Below, piece after piece: positions 44,141 through 55,371 of a DNA stretch of 64,000 nucleotides (position 1 is its first letter; each line of letters opens with the position of its first letter). A model generated the notes under the pieces. That model searched no databases. It was not told the DNA's origin and saw nothing but the letters and a program-made list of their open reading frames with translations. The stretch is taken from positions 124,001-188,000 of the forward strand of contig MU400530.1 in the NCBI GenBank assembly GCA_022578965.1, in the 5' to 3' direction. The position numbers and the translations under genes were made by a program. Source of the stretch: Xylaria sp. FL1777. Lineage: Eukaryota; Ascomycota; Sordariomycetes; Xylariales; Xylariaceae.

Positions 44141-45905
44141 CTACGCGGCATGATCATATGACGTGCCATACGTAGCGGTCTCAGAAAGTTGTAACTTCGA
44201 CATCACATCCTCTCCTAATAACATACACTCTTCTACCCAGAGGCTTTCGAACCACGGCATTGGACTTATCCGCTCCGTGACGCTTCTCCAGTTCCGTAGC
44301 CCTACAGCCCTCATCTCGGCTACAAGTCTCACCTGTGCCTCTTGTCGTTCGTTCCGCTCTGTCGTTGAGATTCCTGCGATGATCAGCAGCCACAGTCGTA
44401 GCGTGAGAAAGTTGAGACCGTCCATCTCGGAATCCTTTAAAGCGTCGATGATGGTAATCGGATAGGACGGAAGAGCACCCGGGAAGGTGTCATGTATGCG
44501 TCTAAGCGATATGATGATCACAAGGGCCGCCAGTGCACATGCCTTTGCGAGAGGGGAGGTCATAGACATTATTAGGGCGGAATCGGAAAGTGCGCGGTGG
44601 GCTATCGGGTCGAGGAAGAGACTAACAGATAGGCTGTCTCTTTCGATACCTGGCATTGCTGACTGGGTTTCAAGCCAGGCAGCTAACCTCTTCAGGTCAC
44701 GGTATACATGCACGACCCTCGACATCTCTGGTGATATACTGAGCATGAGCGCAGTCATATTTTCCATTTGACGTAAGCTTTCTAACGGCGGTGGCAGCAA
44801 TATCGGGAGCAGTTCAGCCGGCAAAGCGTAGTGAGGCGGGTGGTTCCGCATCAAGGCTGTAGTGATGTCAATCCTAAGATATCTTGGTGAACTCGCCAGG
44901 ACTCTCATAGGAAGGCTAGGGAGCTTACCACATGATCATTAGCCTAACTTGAGCCGACAGACTACCAATACCCCCTCCAAGGTCGATTATCCCTTGCAAA
45001 CCTGCGAAATGGATTGCCGCCTGATCAAAATCCTGGCATGCGTACTAACAAACCAGTAAGCATGAAAAACGTGATATCAGCCCGTCTTTGAACAACGCTG
45101 CAAAACGCAACCTGTAGACCGCGAGGGATGTCTAGGTAAAAGTCCCTTAACCATTGTAATATCATACATTATAGCATATGAACCCAATAATAGCCTTTAT
45201 GACGGGCATCTCTAGGCTAGCCTGTGGACCCGTGCTAGCGATCGAAGAGCTAATGCAGCGCAGCCCAGTCGCGTATCGGCGTTGACAGATCGACATCCCT
45301 TTGTTAAAGTTGTGAATGATAGCATTGTGAAAGGTTGGGCTGATGAGAAGATCTCGGAAGGACCGGGAGTTGGCAGGCGCAAATGGAAACAAGAAGTACT
45401 GCCGCTGTTGTGAGAGAGCCGCGTAGCCAGACGATGCTAAAGAAGATTAGTGTCGGCTTTCGATTTTTCGCAAGAAGGTAGATCTTGTAATACATGACTG
45501 ATTTATCGTATTGACGTTCAGGGCCAAGGCCATAGTATACAGAGCAAATGGGTCCATTCCCCAGCTGTCGTCGAGGATTTGTAACGGATGTTGGTTCCAG
45601 AACGGACGAGACAAGCCGACGGCGACGGAGCATTCTGGAGCGTGAGACTCAACCTCCAGGTCTTCGCCCCGTCTACTATATCCTATGAAATTAACAGGCT
45701 TTATCGTGGAAGTGAGGTCGAGTCTTGACTGCGCCAGTGGTGGAGGCGAGCGTAACTTCAGGGGAATTTGCACATTCTTCCTCGGCTTTCGCCGCGCTTT
45801 GCCTATACCTTGCATTACATGCGTCCGAATCTCTTTTCCCGTTTTGCAGTCCTTCGACCTCTTGTCCTGCGTGAGGTTGACGAATAGATACTTTTGCGAA
45901 TCCAT
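44141..45905 (-). CDS. Fungal-specific transcription-factor-domain protein lacking a visible Zn cluster (often annotated 'tachykinin family')
   Basis: Four exons on the minus strand, 45905-45494, 45436-45168, 45044-44929 and 44873-44141, give 509 aa; all phases match. The N-terminus has the family hallmark YLFVNLTQDKRSKDCKTGKE followed by IRTHVMQGIGKARRKPRKNV. Exon 2 contributes YFLFPFAPANSRSFRDLL and MPVIKAIIGFICYN, and exon 3 YACQDFDQAAIHFAGLQGII. Exon 4 carries the rest of the fungal-trans-type helical region. No Cys6 binuclear cluster is present, although relatives are classed with Zn2Cys6 regulators. A basic patch (KARRKPRK) may serve in nuclear entry. The regulatory target is unknown. 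Three introns are short (57-123 bp), and each splice restores family-like text, so the model is solid even though the function is not. Confidence 0.85.
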
Positions 45906-46741
45906 CTCTACTATCGGTTAGAACTTAGAGTAGAGGGATCAAGTTGTGGCAAGGGTGTATGCCAAAAGACTGGATCGAGAATGATGGCACAGAAAATTAA
46001 TTGACCTTTCTAAGGTCTTTAGGCGGAAGACAAAATAGGAGAAAAAAGTGTCATATTCTTTTGATGTTGACTAATCCGGCCGCGTTATGCAGTCATTTCA
46101 GACTTTACTCTGTAGCTCTAATATTTAGTTCAAATCTGATTTCTAGTCTAGCTTTGGGTCGGAGGTTTTCAACAGAAAACCAAACATTAATGTTAAAATA
46201 AGTAAAACAAAGTAAAGTAATAGGATTGAAAAAAGATTGTAGAATAAAAACATAAAATAAAACATGCTACCTAGTGTAGTCATACCCGACAAAAAAACAA
46301 TTTAATTAACATCTTTTTAACCTTACATAATTGATCAATTGATGGCACCCAAAACCTTAATCCAATGGAGCTAAGCCTACTACGTAAGCAAAAGCGGCAA
46401 GAGTGCTAGTCCCAATTTGTCGTGAGCTGTACCTTGACACATGTGAGGCTTTTGCCGAGGCCAATTCCATTCCTTCGCCTGTTGATAACCCGTGACCTAC
46501 TACGTATTGGTGCTCTTCCAAACGTTAACCACTACGTTTTTACTATTATCTACCTAGTCATGTAATAATACATAGAATATCACCGACATACAACTGTCTA
46601 CGCATCTTTATACTGCGCATTCAATGGGTCAACCGCCGTAGCGTCGCCAGTTCATCCGAATATCCACGGTTCAACCAACTGTCACGGAGCTTCTTCACGC
46701 GCCGACTCGCATAGGGAGCGCGGTCCCTTCAGCTTGCCGCC
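45906..46741. promoter_or_regulatory. Divergent intergenic region between the TF-domain gene and the ABCD transporter
   Basis: No gene. AT-rich at 46180-46330; C/T-rich towards 46740, consistent with the transporter's leader. Confidence 0.4.
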
Positions 46742-48997
46742 ATGGCGGTGCACTCCAAACCAATCTTGCCCGGCCGGTCGATTAAGAGCGTCGTCGCGCA
46801 GTTGGTCGAGCTCTACGTTTCAAACCGCACACGCATCTCCCGCGCCGTCTATCTAACGCTCCTTCTCGCCCTCGTAAATCGTATCCGACATGCCGTCTCC
46901 GAGCAAAAGGCTGCCTCTGCTCGCGAAGCCGCCAAGCGACACTCTGGCACGACATCGAGCGATACGCAAGACTCGGCGAGCAAGAAGAGAGTCGAATTGA
47001 ATCGCGAGTTCTTTCGCTCGCTATTGAAGTTGCTGAAGATTGTCATACCCGGCGTCGCCAGCAAGGAGGCCAGGCTGCTTCTAAGCCACAGCTTCTTTCT
47101 TGTAGTGCGAACTCTTATCAGCTTAAAGGTTGCCGAGATGGATGGTGCTATTGTCAAGGCGCTCGTGAAAGGAAGTGGCAAGGAGTTCTTGACGAGGATA
47201 GTATGGTGGATGCTGATTGCCATGCCTGCGACCTTCACCAATTCGATGGTCAGTATAGTGGTCCTGTCCCGGACTCTCCTACATCAATCGTGAAGATGCT
47301 GATATTAGAATTCCGTTCTAGCTATCTTACCACCAGGCCGAACTCTCCCTCAAATACCGAACACGACTGACCCAATACATACACGACAAATATCTCTCCA
47401 AACTCACATTCTACGGCATATCTGCCTTGGACGATCGGATAAAGAACCCCGATCAGGTAATATCTGTAGATGTTGCTAAGTTCTCAAATAGCTTGGCTGA
47501 GCTATATAGTAATTTAGCTAAACCAATACTAGATATGGTAGGCATCACCGTCTACGGGCGCATATGTACTCTCAACTAACCTGTTCCCAGACAATTTACA
47601 CATGGTCATTATCAAAGAGTGTTGGTGGTGAGGGGGTTGTATTCATGTCTCTGCTTGTCCAGATATCAGCCGGTGTTATGCGAGCCCTCACTCCGCCTTT
47701 CGGCAAATACGTGGCCGATGAAGCACGACTGGAGGGCGAGTTTCGATTTCAACATTCCAGACTCATCGACCACAGCGAGGAAGTAGCTCTCTACCACGGC
47801 CACGAGGCGGAGAAAGACACGCTTGATAAGGGATATTTTACACTCATCAAGCATGTAAACTATATTCTCCGTCGGCGGTTTTACCACGGCGTCATGGAGG
47901 ATTTCGTGATAAAATACTTTTGGGGCGCACTGGGCCTTTTGCTTTGCAGTGTTCCAGTATTTTTCAAACTCCCTGGCCAGCTTAGCGATTCCATAAGTAT
48001 GGGCGACCGAACAGAGACCTTCGTTACAAACCGCCGCATGCTTTTGAGTGCATCGGATGCCTTCGGCCGAATTATGTTCTCATACCGCGAAATCATGGAG
48101 TTGGCAGGTTACACCTCTCGTGTAGCATCTCTATTAGAAGTAATGGACGATATACAAGCAGGCCATTTCGAGAAGAAGCTTGTGTCAAGCTCGGGAATTG
48201 AAGAGCATGAGGCTGTGTTGAAAGGGCGCGGAAAAGTGGTCGAAAGCAAGGATATCGAGTTTATCGATGTTCCTATTATCTCTCCCAATGGTGATGTGCT
48301 CGTGAAAGCATTATCATTCTCCCTGAAACAAGGGGATCATCTTCTGGTCGTTGGACCGAATGGCTGCGGCAAGTCGAGTCTTTTCCGCATTCTGGGTGGT
48401 TTATGGCCTGTTTATGGCGGCACCGTGTACAAGCCCCCTTTCACGGACATTTTCTACATCCCCCAGCGGCCGTATCTATCTCGAGGCAGTTTGCGCCAAC
48501 AGATTACGTACCCGGATAGTTTACGAGCGGTACGAGCACGTGGGGTAACCGATGCCGAATTGCTTGATATCCTCAGAATTCTATCACTTGAGCATCTAGT
48601 AGACCTCTACTCCGAAGGCTGGGATGCTGAAGCCGAATGGCGAGATGTTCTTTCAGGGGGGTTGCAGCAACGCGTAGCAATGGCTCGGTTGTTTTATCAC
48701 AAACCCCGATATGCGATTCTTGATGAGTGTACGAGCAGTGTAACGCTAGAGGCGGAGAAGATTATGTACGATAACGCCAAAGCGCTGGGCATCACACTTA
48801 TGACTGTCAGTCATCGACGGAGTCTTTGGAAATACCACAGCAGGATTCTGCAGTTTGATGGACAGGGGAACTACGTCTTCACAAAACTGGATGCCGAGAA
48901 GAGGTTACAATTGGAGGATGAGAAAGAAGATCTGGAAGTCTTGCTCAGACAAGTGCCCGAGATCGAGAGGCGGATAGGCGAATTGACTGCTGAGTAG
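46742..48997 (+). CDS. Peroxisomal fatty-acyl ABC half transporter, ABCD family (Pxa1/Pxa2-like)
   Basis: Three exons, 46742-47248, 47322-47537 and 47591-48997 (donors GTCAGT and GTAGGC), give 709 aa. The N-terminal membrane domain shows the ABCD signatures: [38 protein letters not shown], and [20 protein letters not shown] with the EAA-like motif ([15 protein letters not shown]). The nucleotide-binding domain has Walker A ([20 protein letters not shown]), a Q-loop in [20 protein letters not shown], signature [15 protein letters not shown], Walker [12 protein letters not shown] and the switch His in [16 protein letters not shown]. Such half transporters dimerise in the peroxisome membrane to import very-long- or long-chain acyl-CoA for beta-oxidation. 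One subunit of the pair is expected elsewhere in the genome. Which of the two yeast paralogues it matches is uncertain, though Pxa2-like seems likelier. Confidence 0.94.
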
Positions 48998-49450
48998 GTC
49001 TCCAGGGGCCATACTTCTTGTACCTGTATTTTACTCTATGCATCTCACGGAGCATCCTCTGTAATATGTCGGTATCAACATGCATGGTGTATTGCCCCTG
49101 ACAGTCAATGGCTACTTCCAGTGTTAAACATGTGGATTTTGAAAGCCACTAACCTTAGACTTATTTGGCTTGCTCAACTTTCACCTTGATATAGCGTGTC
49201 GTAACTATGAGGGGAGATAGAAGCCAGTCACAATTTTAAAATGCTAAAGACGTTAATGAGGGATACCTATAGTTGCCTGCAAAAAGATCCTCAACTCTCG
49301 AAAGAGATATCCCAATAGTTAGCTATTTGGTGAATACCCAGTATGTGATAACTCTTCCCGCTAGGATTGGTTCATGAATATTAGCCATCATCCAGAGCGA
49401 AATCCCACCATGGAAGCGACCCCACAAGGAGCGCATCCTTTCATCCACTC
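48998..49450. other. 3' flank of the transporter, no gene seen
   Basis: No coding family recognised before the tRNA gene. Confidence 0.5.
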
Positions 49451-49522
49451 GGGCTTGTGGTTTAGTGGTATAATACTCCCTTAGCATGGGAGTGGTCCGG
49501 GGTTCGATTCCCCGCGAGTCCA
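49451..49522 (+). tRNA. tRNA-Ala (anticodon AGC)
   Basis: 72 nt fold as a cloverleaf. The acceptor stem GGGCTTG pairs with CGAGTCC (two G-U pairs), with discriminator A. The D arm carries TAGTGGTATA, an A-box-like sequence. The anticodon stem CTCCC/GGGAG holds loop TTAGCAT, anticodon AGC at positions 34-36. The T stem CGGGG/CCCCG holds loop TTCGATT (B box GGTTCGATTCC). No intron. It decodes GCU and, after A34-to-inosine editing, GCC and GCA. No T-run follows directly; see the adjacent fragment. Confidence 0.9.
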
Positions 49523-49527
49523 ACGTT

Positions 49528-49551
49528 GGAGGTTCGATTCCTCCTGTACCA
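49528..49551 (+). other. tRNA-like T-arm and 3' acceptor fragment behind tRNA-Ala
   Basis: A second perfect T arm (stem GGAGG/CCTCC, loop TTCGATT) followed by TGTACCA starts 6 nt after the tRNA-Ala. No matching 5' half is present. It brings a second B-box match (49531-49541). Confidence 0.7.
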
Positions 49552-49555
49552 TCGA

Positions 49556-49560
49556 TTTTT
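49556..49560 (+). terminator. Pol III T-run terminator
   Basis: First run of five T residues downstream of the tRNA-Ala, also downstream of the T-arm fragment, so a Pol III transcript should contain both. Confidence 0.6.
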
Positions 49561-50409
49561 CTTTTGTCCTTCTTCTTTTGCTTAATTCTTATATCCTGCA
49601 TTTTCTTTTTTCTCGAAAATCAAGCGCTGCCACCTGCAATAACCTATTTGTTAGAGTTTTGGATCCACCTCTCGAGTTACGTAAGACTTGGCATAAGTGA
49701 CTTAATCATTAGTCCTAGGTTAGTCCTAGGTAAGTCCTTTCCTCTATCCTATAAGAAGTGTTAATCCACTCTTGGTTATTAAAGAAAGTCTAGTTATATC
49801 GAAAGGGGGTTGTTGTAGATATATAGCTGCAATTACTATAGACAGTTAATATATAGATAGCAAGCAAATACCGGTATGTGGCAATTTATAAAGCACCTTG
49901 CCAAGGGTTCTAGCCCAAGCGAATCCTGATGGAATCAACCATATCTCCAGATCATACAGGCCACCATGCTTGCTCGGAAATCTATAGATGCACAACTTAG
50001 ATCGGAAACAACTCTATAGGTGCTTACGCAGATCGGAACAGGCAGGTGATACACGCAGTAATGCAAGAAACCACCCTTCCCCAACGACACAGATCACGAG
50101 TACGGAAACCGAGCACCAATGACGCCTCTCGGGTGAATCTCCAACAAATAATACAACCCTACCTTAATAGCCTCGCAATCCCACCGTACAAGTTCTATAC
50201 AGAGCATATCTACAAGGTTCCCCACACGTCTTGACGTCTTTCCGAATGGCTGTCGATAAGCTCTCTTGAAACGGGGCTCGTTCCCCGCAAGGAGTATTAT
50301 ATCATACTCGAGGAGAACGTCTGACTCTCACGTAGTTGATTTAGTTGTTTAAGCCCCTCCTCTCATGTCAAGCCGTAGACGAGTAGAGTGCTAGTAATCA
50401 TCCAACAAG
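49561..50409. promoter_or_regulatory. Upstream region of the carboxylate permease gene
   Basis: No gene. Contains repeated TTAGTCCTAGGT/TAGTCCTAGGTAAG-like text at 49710-49735. Confidence 0.4.
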
Positions 50410-52068
50410 ATGCGGAATCATATGGCTGCCGGGTGGTTCTACTCCCCTCAACAAATAAGACACTATTTTGCAACTCGTCTGACGAGCTTAAAGCCTCCTA
50501 GGACAAAACTACGCAATCCTATCCATGTGCTGAAAGACCTTGACCGCCACCAATGGCTTATGTTCTCGGTTGGCTTTCTCAGCTGGACGTGGGATGCCTT
50601 TGACTTCTTCACGGTATCTCTGTGCGTGACGGAGATCGCCACTGAATTCAACACGACGAATTCAGCTGTGTCTTGGGGTATCACGATCACCTTGATGCTG
50701 CGATCCGTGGGAGCCATCATCTTCGGTAGTTTGTCAGATCGTTACGGGCGGAAATGGACAATGATAACCAACCTTTTCCTGTTCATTATCTTTGAGCTCG
50801 CTTCGGGATTCGCGCAGTCTCTGCCCCAGTTCCTCGGCGTTAGAGCGCTCTACGGAATAGCGATGGGCGGTCTATATGGTCCCGCTGCGGCTACTGCGCT
50901 CGAAGATCTCCCGTACGACGCCCGTGGGCTCCTATCTGGCATCTACCAGGGGGGCTATTCTACTGGATACTTACTAGCAGCAATATTCTACCGAGCGGTA
51001 AGTTGTCTCCGACTTCCTACTTGGAAAATCTAACAGGAAACAGTTTGTACCTACGACCAGCCATGGGTGGAGGTCGCTGTTTTGGTTCGGTGCTGGCCCC
51101 CCTGTTTTGATCATCGCATATCGATGGTGGCTGCCCGAGACCAACGCGTCCCAAGTTATGAAGGCAGAGCGAAAATCTATGATGGCTCATAAACAAGGCG
51201 CGGGGATGACCGCATTAGCGAACGCAAAGGCCTGGTTACGAGACGTGCGAGTGCCCCTTCAAGAGAATTGGTTCCTGTTCATCTACATGGTTGTTGTCAT
51301 GACGGGCTTCAACTCTTGCAGTCATGGATCGCAGGATCTATATCCCACATTCCTGAAAAATCGTAAGGCTCTAATGTCTGGAGGTTTCGTTCAGAGTACT
51401 AACCAGACGCAGAGGTCGAGCTTGACCCAACAAAAGTGACAGTCATAAGCGTGGTGGGACAGATCGGGGCCCTAACTGGGGGTACAATTTTCGGTTACGG
51501 GAGCACGTTCTTCGGACGAAGACTCAGCATGATGACATGCTGCGTCCTGGGCGCTGCGGTTCTCCCAGCTTATATATTGCCTAGGTCGCTGAGTCTCATC
51601 GCCAGCGCGTTCGTCCTACAGTTCTTCGTTGGAGGAGTCTGGGGTCCAATCCCAATTCATCTAACTGAGCTCTCGCCACCGGCGCTTCGGACTACTGCTG
51701 TAGGACTCACCTACCAGCTTGGTAACCTTGCTTCATCAGCATCGGCCACCATTGAAGCAACAATCGGCGAGCGATTTCCCCTTTCTCCAAAGGACGGTGT
51801 AGAACGGTATGACTATGGCAAAGTGATTGCCATATTCATGGCTGCTGTATGGGTCTATATGCTCATCTTCCTCTTCTTTGGCCCCGAGATGAGTCAAGAG
51901 GAGAGAGCCGAGTATGGAGCTGAAGCAGACCATATTGAGAAGATGCGAAAGGATGGTGTCAGCTTGGACGAGATTGGGGCTAATAAGGCTAAGCTAGCTT
52001 TTCCAGGTGATGAATCACCTCGTTTCACTCATTCAGAGAAACCCACAGATATTGAACACATTGAGTAA
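50410..52068 (+). CDS. Jen-type monocarboxylate/dicarboxylate-proton symporter (MFS)
   Basis: Three exons, 50410-50997, 51044-51362 and 51413-52068 (donors GTAAGT and GTAAGG), give 520 aa. The protein has 12 predicted helices after a ~55-residue cytosolic N-terminus. Jen hallmarks are WLMFSVGFLSWTWDAFDFFT in helix 1, the MFS loop GSLSDRYGRKW, and the signature N-x-x-S-H-x-S-Q-D-x-x-x-T as NSCSHGSQDLYPT. The last splice rebuilds LKNQVELDPTKVTVISVVGQ. The cytosolic tail is acidic and Lys-containing (AEYGAEADHIEKMRKDGV), where relatives carry turnover signals. Jen1 imports lactate and pyruvate, and Jen2-type relatives malate and succinate, with protons. Which type this is cannot be told from sequence alone. 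Expression in other fungi is induced by the acid and repressed by glucose; no regulatory site was assigned here. Confidence 0.93.
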
Positions 52069-53267
52069 GGCAAGAAGTATTAGCGGTCTACTTATTTCTG
52101 AAAAACCAAAAAAACGAAAACAAAACAAACTTCTGAGGCTGACGAATACGAAAAAGTTTACGAGAAATATGAAATTTTCTATCGAGTTCTATATAGGTCA
52201 CGTTCCAGATTCCGGGTGAGATTACCTTCTTCTCCTTGTCAGTTGGTGTCATAATCAAACAAAGAAGTGCAGTCTTCTCTTTAAAAAAATGAGGTGAATA
52301 ACAGCGTTGGAGAACTGTACCGATCAACGGGTTTTATTATATCTTACCGATGCAAGTGGTTGCAGCAATGCATACTACCTACGTACCTAATCAGCCGAGT
52401 TACGAGATGTGTTAACCAGGTTGCACCAGCTCGGTTAAATCACTCATCGAAGTCTAATTCAGCCTCTGGGCCTCGAAGTTCCATTGTTATAGATCTAATT
52501 TGATCAAGGCTTTCAGTCCTTTGCCACTTATCTCTGAGAATTATGTAGTTTCAGTAGATCAGGAGAGATCAAACATGATACCTGTTCGGATCACTTGTTT
52601 ACCCCCAACCTATTTCGTAAGACAAGTATCCCTTTTATAATATTACTTCAGCTTATAGAGCGCCTCACGACTATCATCGTAGGTATTGCCAAGTTGATCT
52701 TCTAGGCTATAAGCCAGAGCATAAACTTGTTAGGGATAGCCATGTTACGAAGAATATTGGATCAATATATCAACCCCATGTTTTTTAACATTCAGGGTAC
52801 CATTATCCTCAATACCCCAATTTTGGAGCGAAGTATCTAGAATTCACTTTGGACGTTTTTCTATATCAGGTGCTTTCCAGCTGGCCGAGGTTAATGTTGC
52901 GATCCCTTCGACCATCGCCAGCCACGTCACTGGTTGTAAACTCGGCCACTAAGGCTCCGAGGGCCCCTCGAGCAAAAGTCTTGTTGATTAACGTCTCTCC
53001 AAATCGGCGCGGAGTTGTCGATGCCCCAAATTGACCCTCTCTCAGCCGCAATAGCTTGTTCTCACATTAGCCGTAGGTGAACCACGGCTAAAACAAAGAC
53101 CCGTCACGCGGCAATGGAAGCTTGGCTCGACTTAATGGGCACTATTAATAGGCCGGGGAGTATATATGGCTGTTATCCGTATATATCAGCTCATTTGCTG
53201 CCTATGACATCTCTGGGTTGAACACGAAAGTCACCACGCACCAGGATCTCGAGAAAACTACGGCAAC
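52069..53267. other. Intergenic, no gene seen
   Basis: 3' flank of the transporter and promoter side of the esterase. A short frame pair at 52849-53051 (both strands) is compositional. TATA-like text TATATAT occurs at 53161-53168. Confidence 0.5.
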
Positions 53268-54522
53268 ATGCAAATTCTATCTACCCTCTCTGTCCTCGCC
53301 GGACTTGTGTCGATTGGCAGTTGCCAATCGATCACAAAAGTCAATAACTTCAAAGGCACTCCCACGAATCTGGGCATGTATGTGTACGTGCCGCCGAACC
53401 TCACGACTCCCGCTCCAATCATCGTCGCGGTACACCACTGCCAGGGATCTGCACAGCAGTATTCCGGGGAGTCCGGTCTCATGCCGCTCGCTAGCCAGCG
53501 TGGCTTTATCGTGATTTTCCCTAACTCAAAGTCTGGTGGTGGCTGCTTCGATGTTGCTTCAACAGCATGTATGTTTGCCACCTCTGAAATACAATGCCCT
53601 TTTATATCGTATTTAATTTCTCCAATATGGTGTCATGAGAAGTTATTAAATCTGCTTGAACGCGCTCTGATGAAGTTCTCATAGCTCTCACCCACAATGG
53701 CGGAGGCGACAGTCAGACCATCGCAAACATGGTCACATACGCCGTCCAGAACTAGTACGTAATCCTCAGTTTTCATCCCCACACGATCCTGTGTATACCT
53801 GAAGCCTCCAATGACGAGTCAGACATTTTCTATAAGCGGTAATTCTAACAGCTGAATCTAGCGGCGGAGATGTCAACCGCGTTTTCGTGACCGGCACTAG
53901 CTCCGGCGCTATGATGACAAACGTGCTCGTGGGAGCCTACCCGGACGTTTTCAAGGCCGGCTCGGTGTACTCGGGCGTGCCGGACGGATGCTTCTACGTC
54001 GCCGGATCGACCGCCACGCAGGATCCGCCGGGATGGAACAACCAGTGCGCCAACGGCCAGCTGTCGAAGACGGCAGTGCAGTGGGGCGACCAAGTCCGCT
54101 CTTACTACCCTGGCTACAACGGCACTCGACCGAGGATGCAGATGTGAGTCCGCTCTTCAAGACGCAACTAACTGCATAAGCAGTCTATCCCGAGAGTATA
54201 TGCTGACGACAGGGAACTTAGCTGGCACGGAACTGCCGACGGAACTCTTCGCTACCCTAACTGTGAGTACTAGCTCCCCGGGCTACGATGGCGGTAAATA
54301 CTGACGCCGGGTGCAGACGCCGAGACGATGAAGCAGTGGTCGAACGTCTTCGGCCTTACGGCATCCAAGGACACCGCCAACACGCCCCAGTCCGGGTATA
54401 CGATGACGATCTGGGGCGAGGGTACTGCTACCACAGCGCAGCTCGTTGGATACAGCGCCAACGGAGTTGGCCACACCGTCCCCGTCCACGCGACCATGGA
54501 CCTGGCATTCTTCGGAATCTAA
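53268..54522 (+). CDS. Secreted acetylxylan/feruloyl-type esterase, carbohydrate esterase family 1
   Basis: Five exons, 53268-53568, 53685-53754, 53862-54143, 54222-54262 and 54317-54522, give 299 aa; every phase joins. A signal peptide starts the protein (MQILSTLSVLAGLVSIGSC). The fold is the alpha/beta-hydrolase of the PHB-depolymerase-like CE1 group: MYVYVPPNLTTPAPIIVAVH with HCQG, the nucleophile elbow VFVTGTSSGAMM (G-x-S-x-G), the acid region IWHGTADGTLRYPNYAE, and the catalytic His in NGVGHTVPVH. SLTHNGGGDSQTIANMVTYA is typical of fungal AxeA-like enzymes. Such enzymes remove acetyl groups (or ferulate) from xylan during plant cell-wall breakdown. There is no cellulose-binding module; the protein ends soon after the catalytic His with MDLAFFGI, which is normal for the short form. 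Confidence 0.95.
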
Positions 54523-55371
54523 TGCAAGGCGATGTGGATAGGGGGGTAGTTGCGAGAACTTCGAACTCGAAAGGAGTTGGATGAACGCGCGTAAAACTTC
54601 CCTCGGTGTTTGAAGCTAAGCGGTGTATATATCTGTTGAAGATAAAAAGTAAACCATGTACTTCAATGAGTGCGTAGTCCCCAATTTGTGTCCATAAGAG
54701 ACCGGAGAAAAAGTGTGTTTTAAGATGCTGGTGCCTCTCTTAGTTAACACATATGCTGCAGGTAATAAGTCATTAGTGTCTTTTATTATCAATATTGTTT
54801 CTTTTAACGTAGTGAGGCAGGGTACTGATCATCTTCCCGGTAGTGAAATATCAGGTTCCACTAATGAAACATAACACGGGGGTTTCCATAAGAGCAGATT
54901 GATTAATTAGCTGGGGTTTCATCTGGATGGTAATAGAATATACTTGTATGACTATAAATGCTAAGCTGCTTCGATCGCTAGTATATCGATATCTAGTTAA
55001 ACCACTTCGCTTCTTCGCGTCTCAAAGTATTCATGATGAGCGGCGCCGAAATAAAACGACTAAAGTAGTGTTATTAAACCCTAGGGTGGGAGCTACATCA
55101 CGGCTTCGCAAGGAAGGCGACATCATCCACCCCCGTCTCGGCGTATCCTCACAACCTCTCTAGACCAGGGTATAACCGAAGATGGGGAGAGAAATCAATA
55201 ATAAAGCAAACACTCCGAGGCTATGACAGGACCATAAAGACATAATGTAGACATAATGAAGTAGGTATAGGCATCAAGAAGCATGGATGACGGAAGAATA
55301 AAAACACGAATATGAGGGGTATACAGCTACAACACATCGATTTCCTTCGTTCATTTCCTTCTCCGCCTTAA
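54523..55371. other. Intergenic between convergent genes, no gene seen
   Basis: 3' flanks of the esterase and Bud6. AT-rich in the middle (54770-55080). Confidence 0.5.

Noticed and set aside
47460..47600. Suspected frameshift in the ABCD transporter before the third exon
   Set aside because: On recounting, exon 2 (47322-47537) is exactly 72 codons and joins exon 3 in phase; no frameshift is needed.
49323..49601. 92-codon frames on both strands across the tRNA-Ala
   Set aside because: The sequence is fully explained by the tRNA cloverleaf and T-arm fragment.
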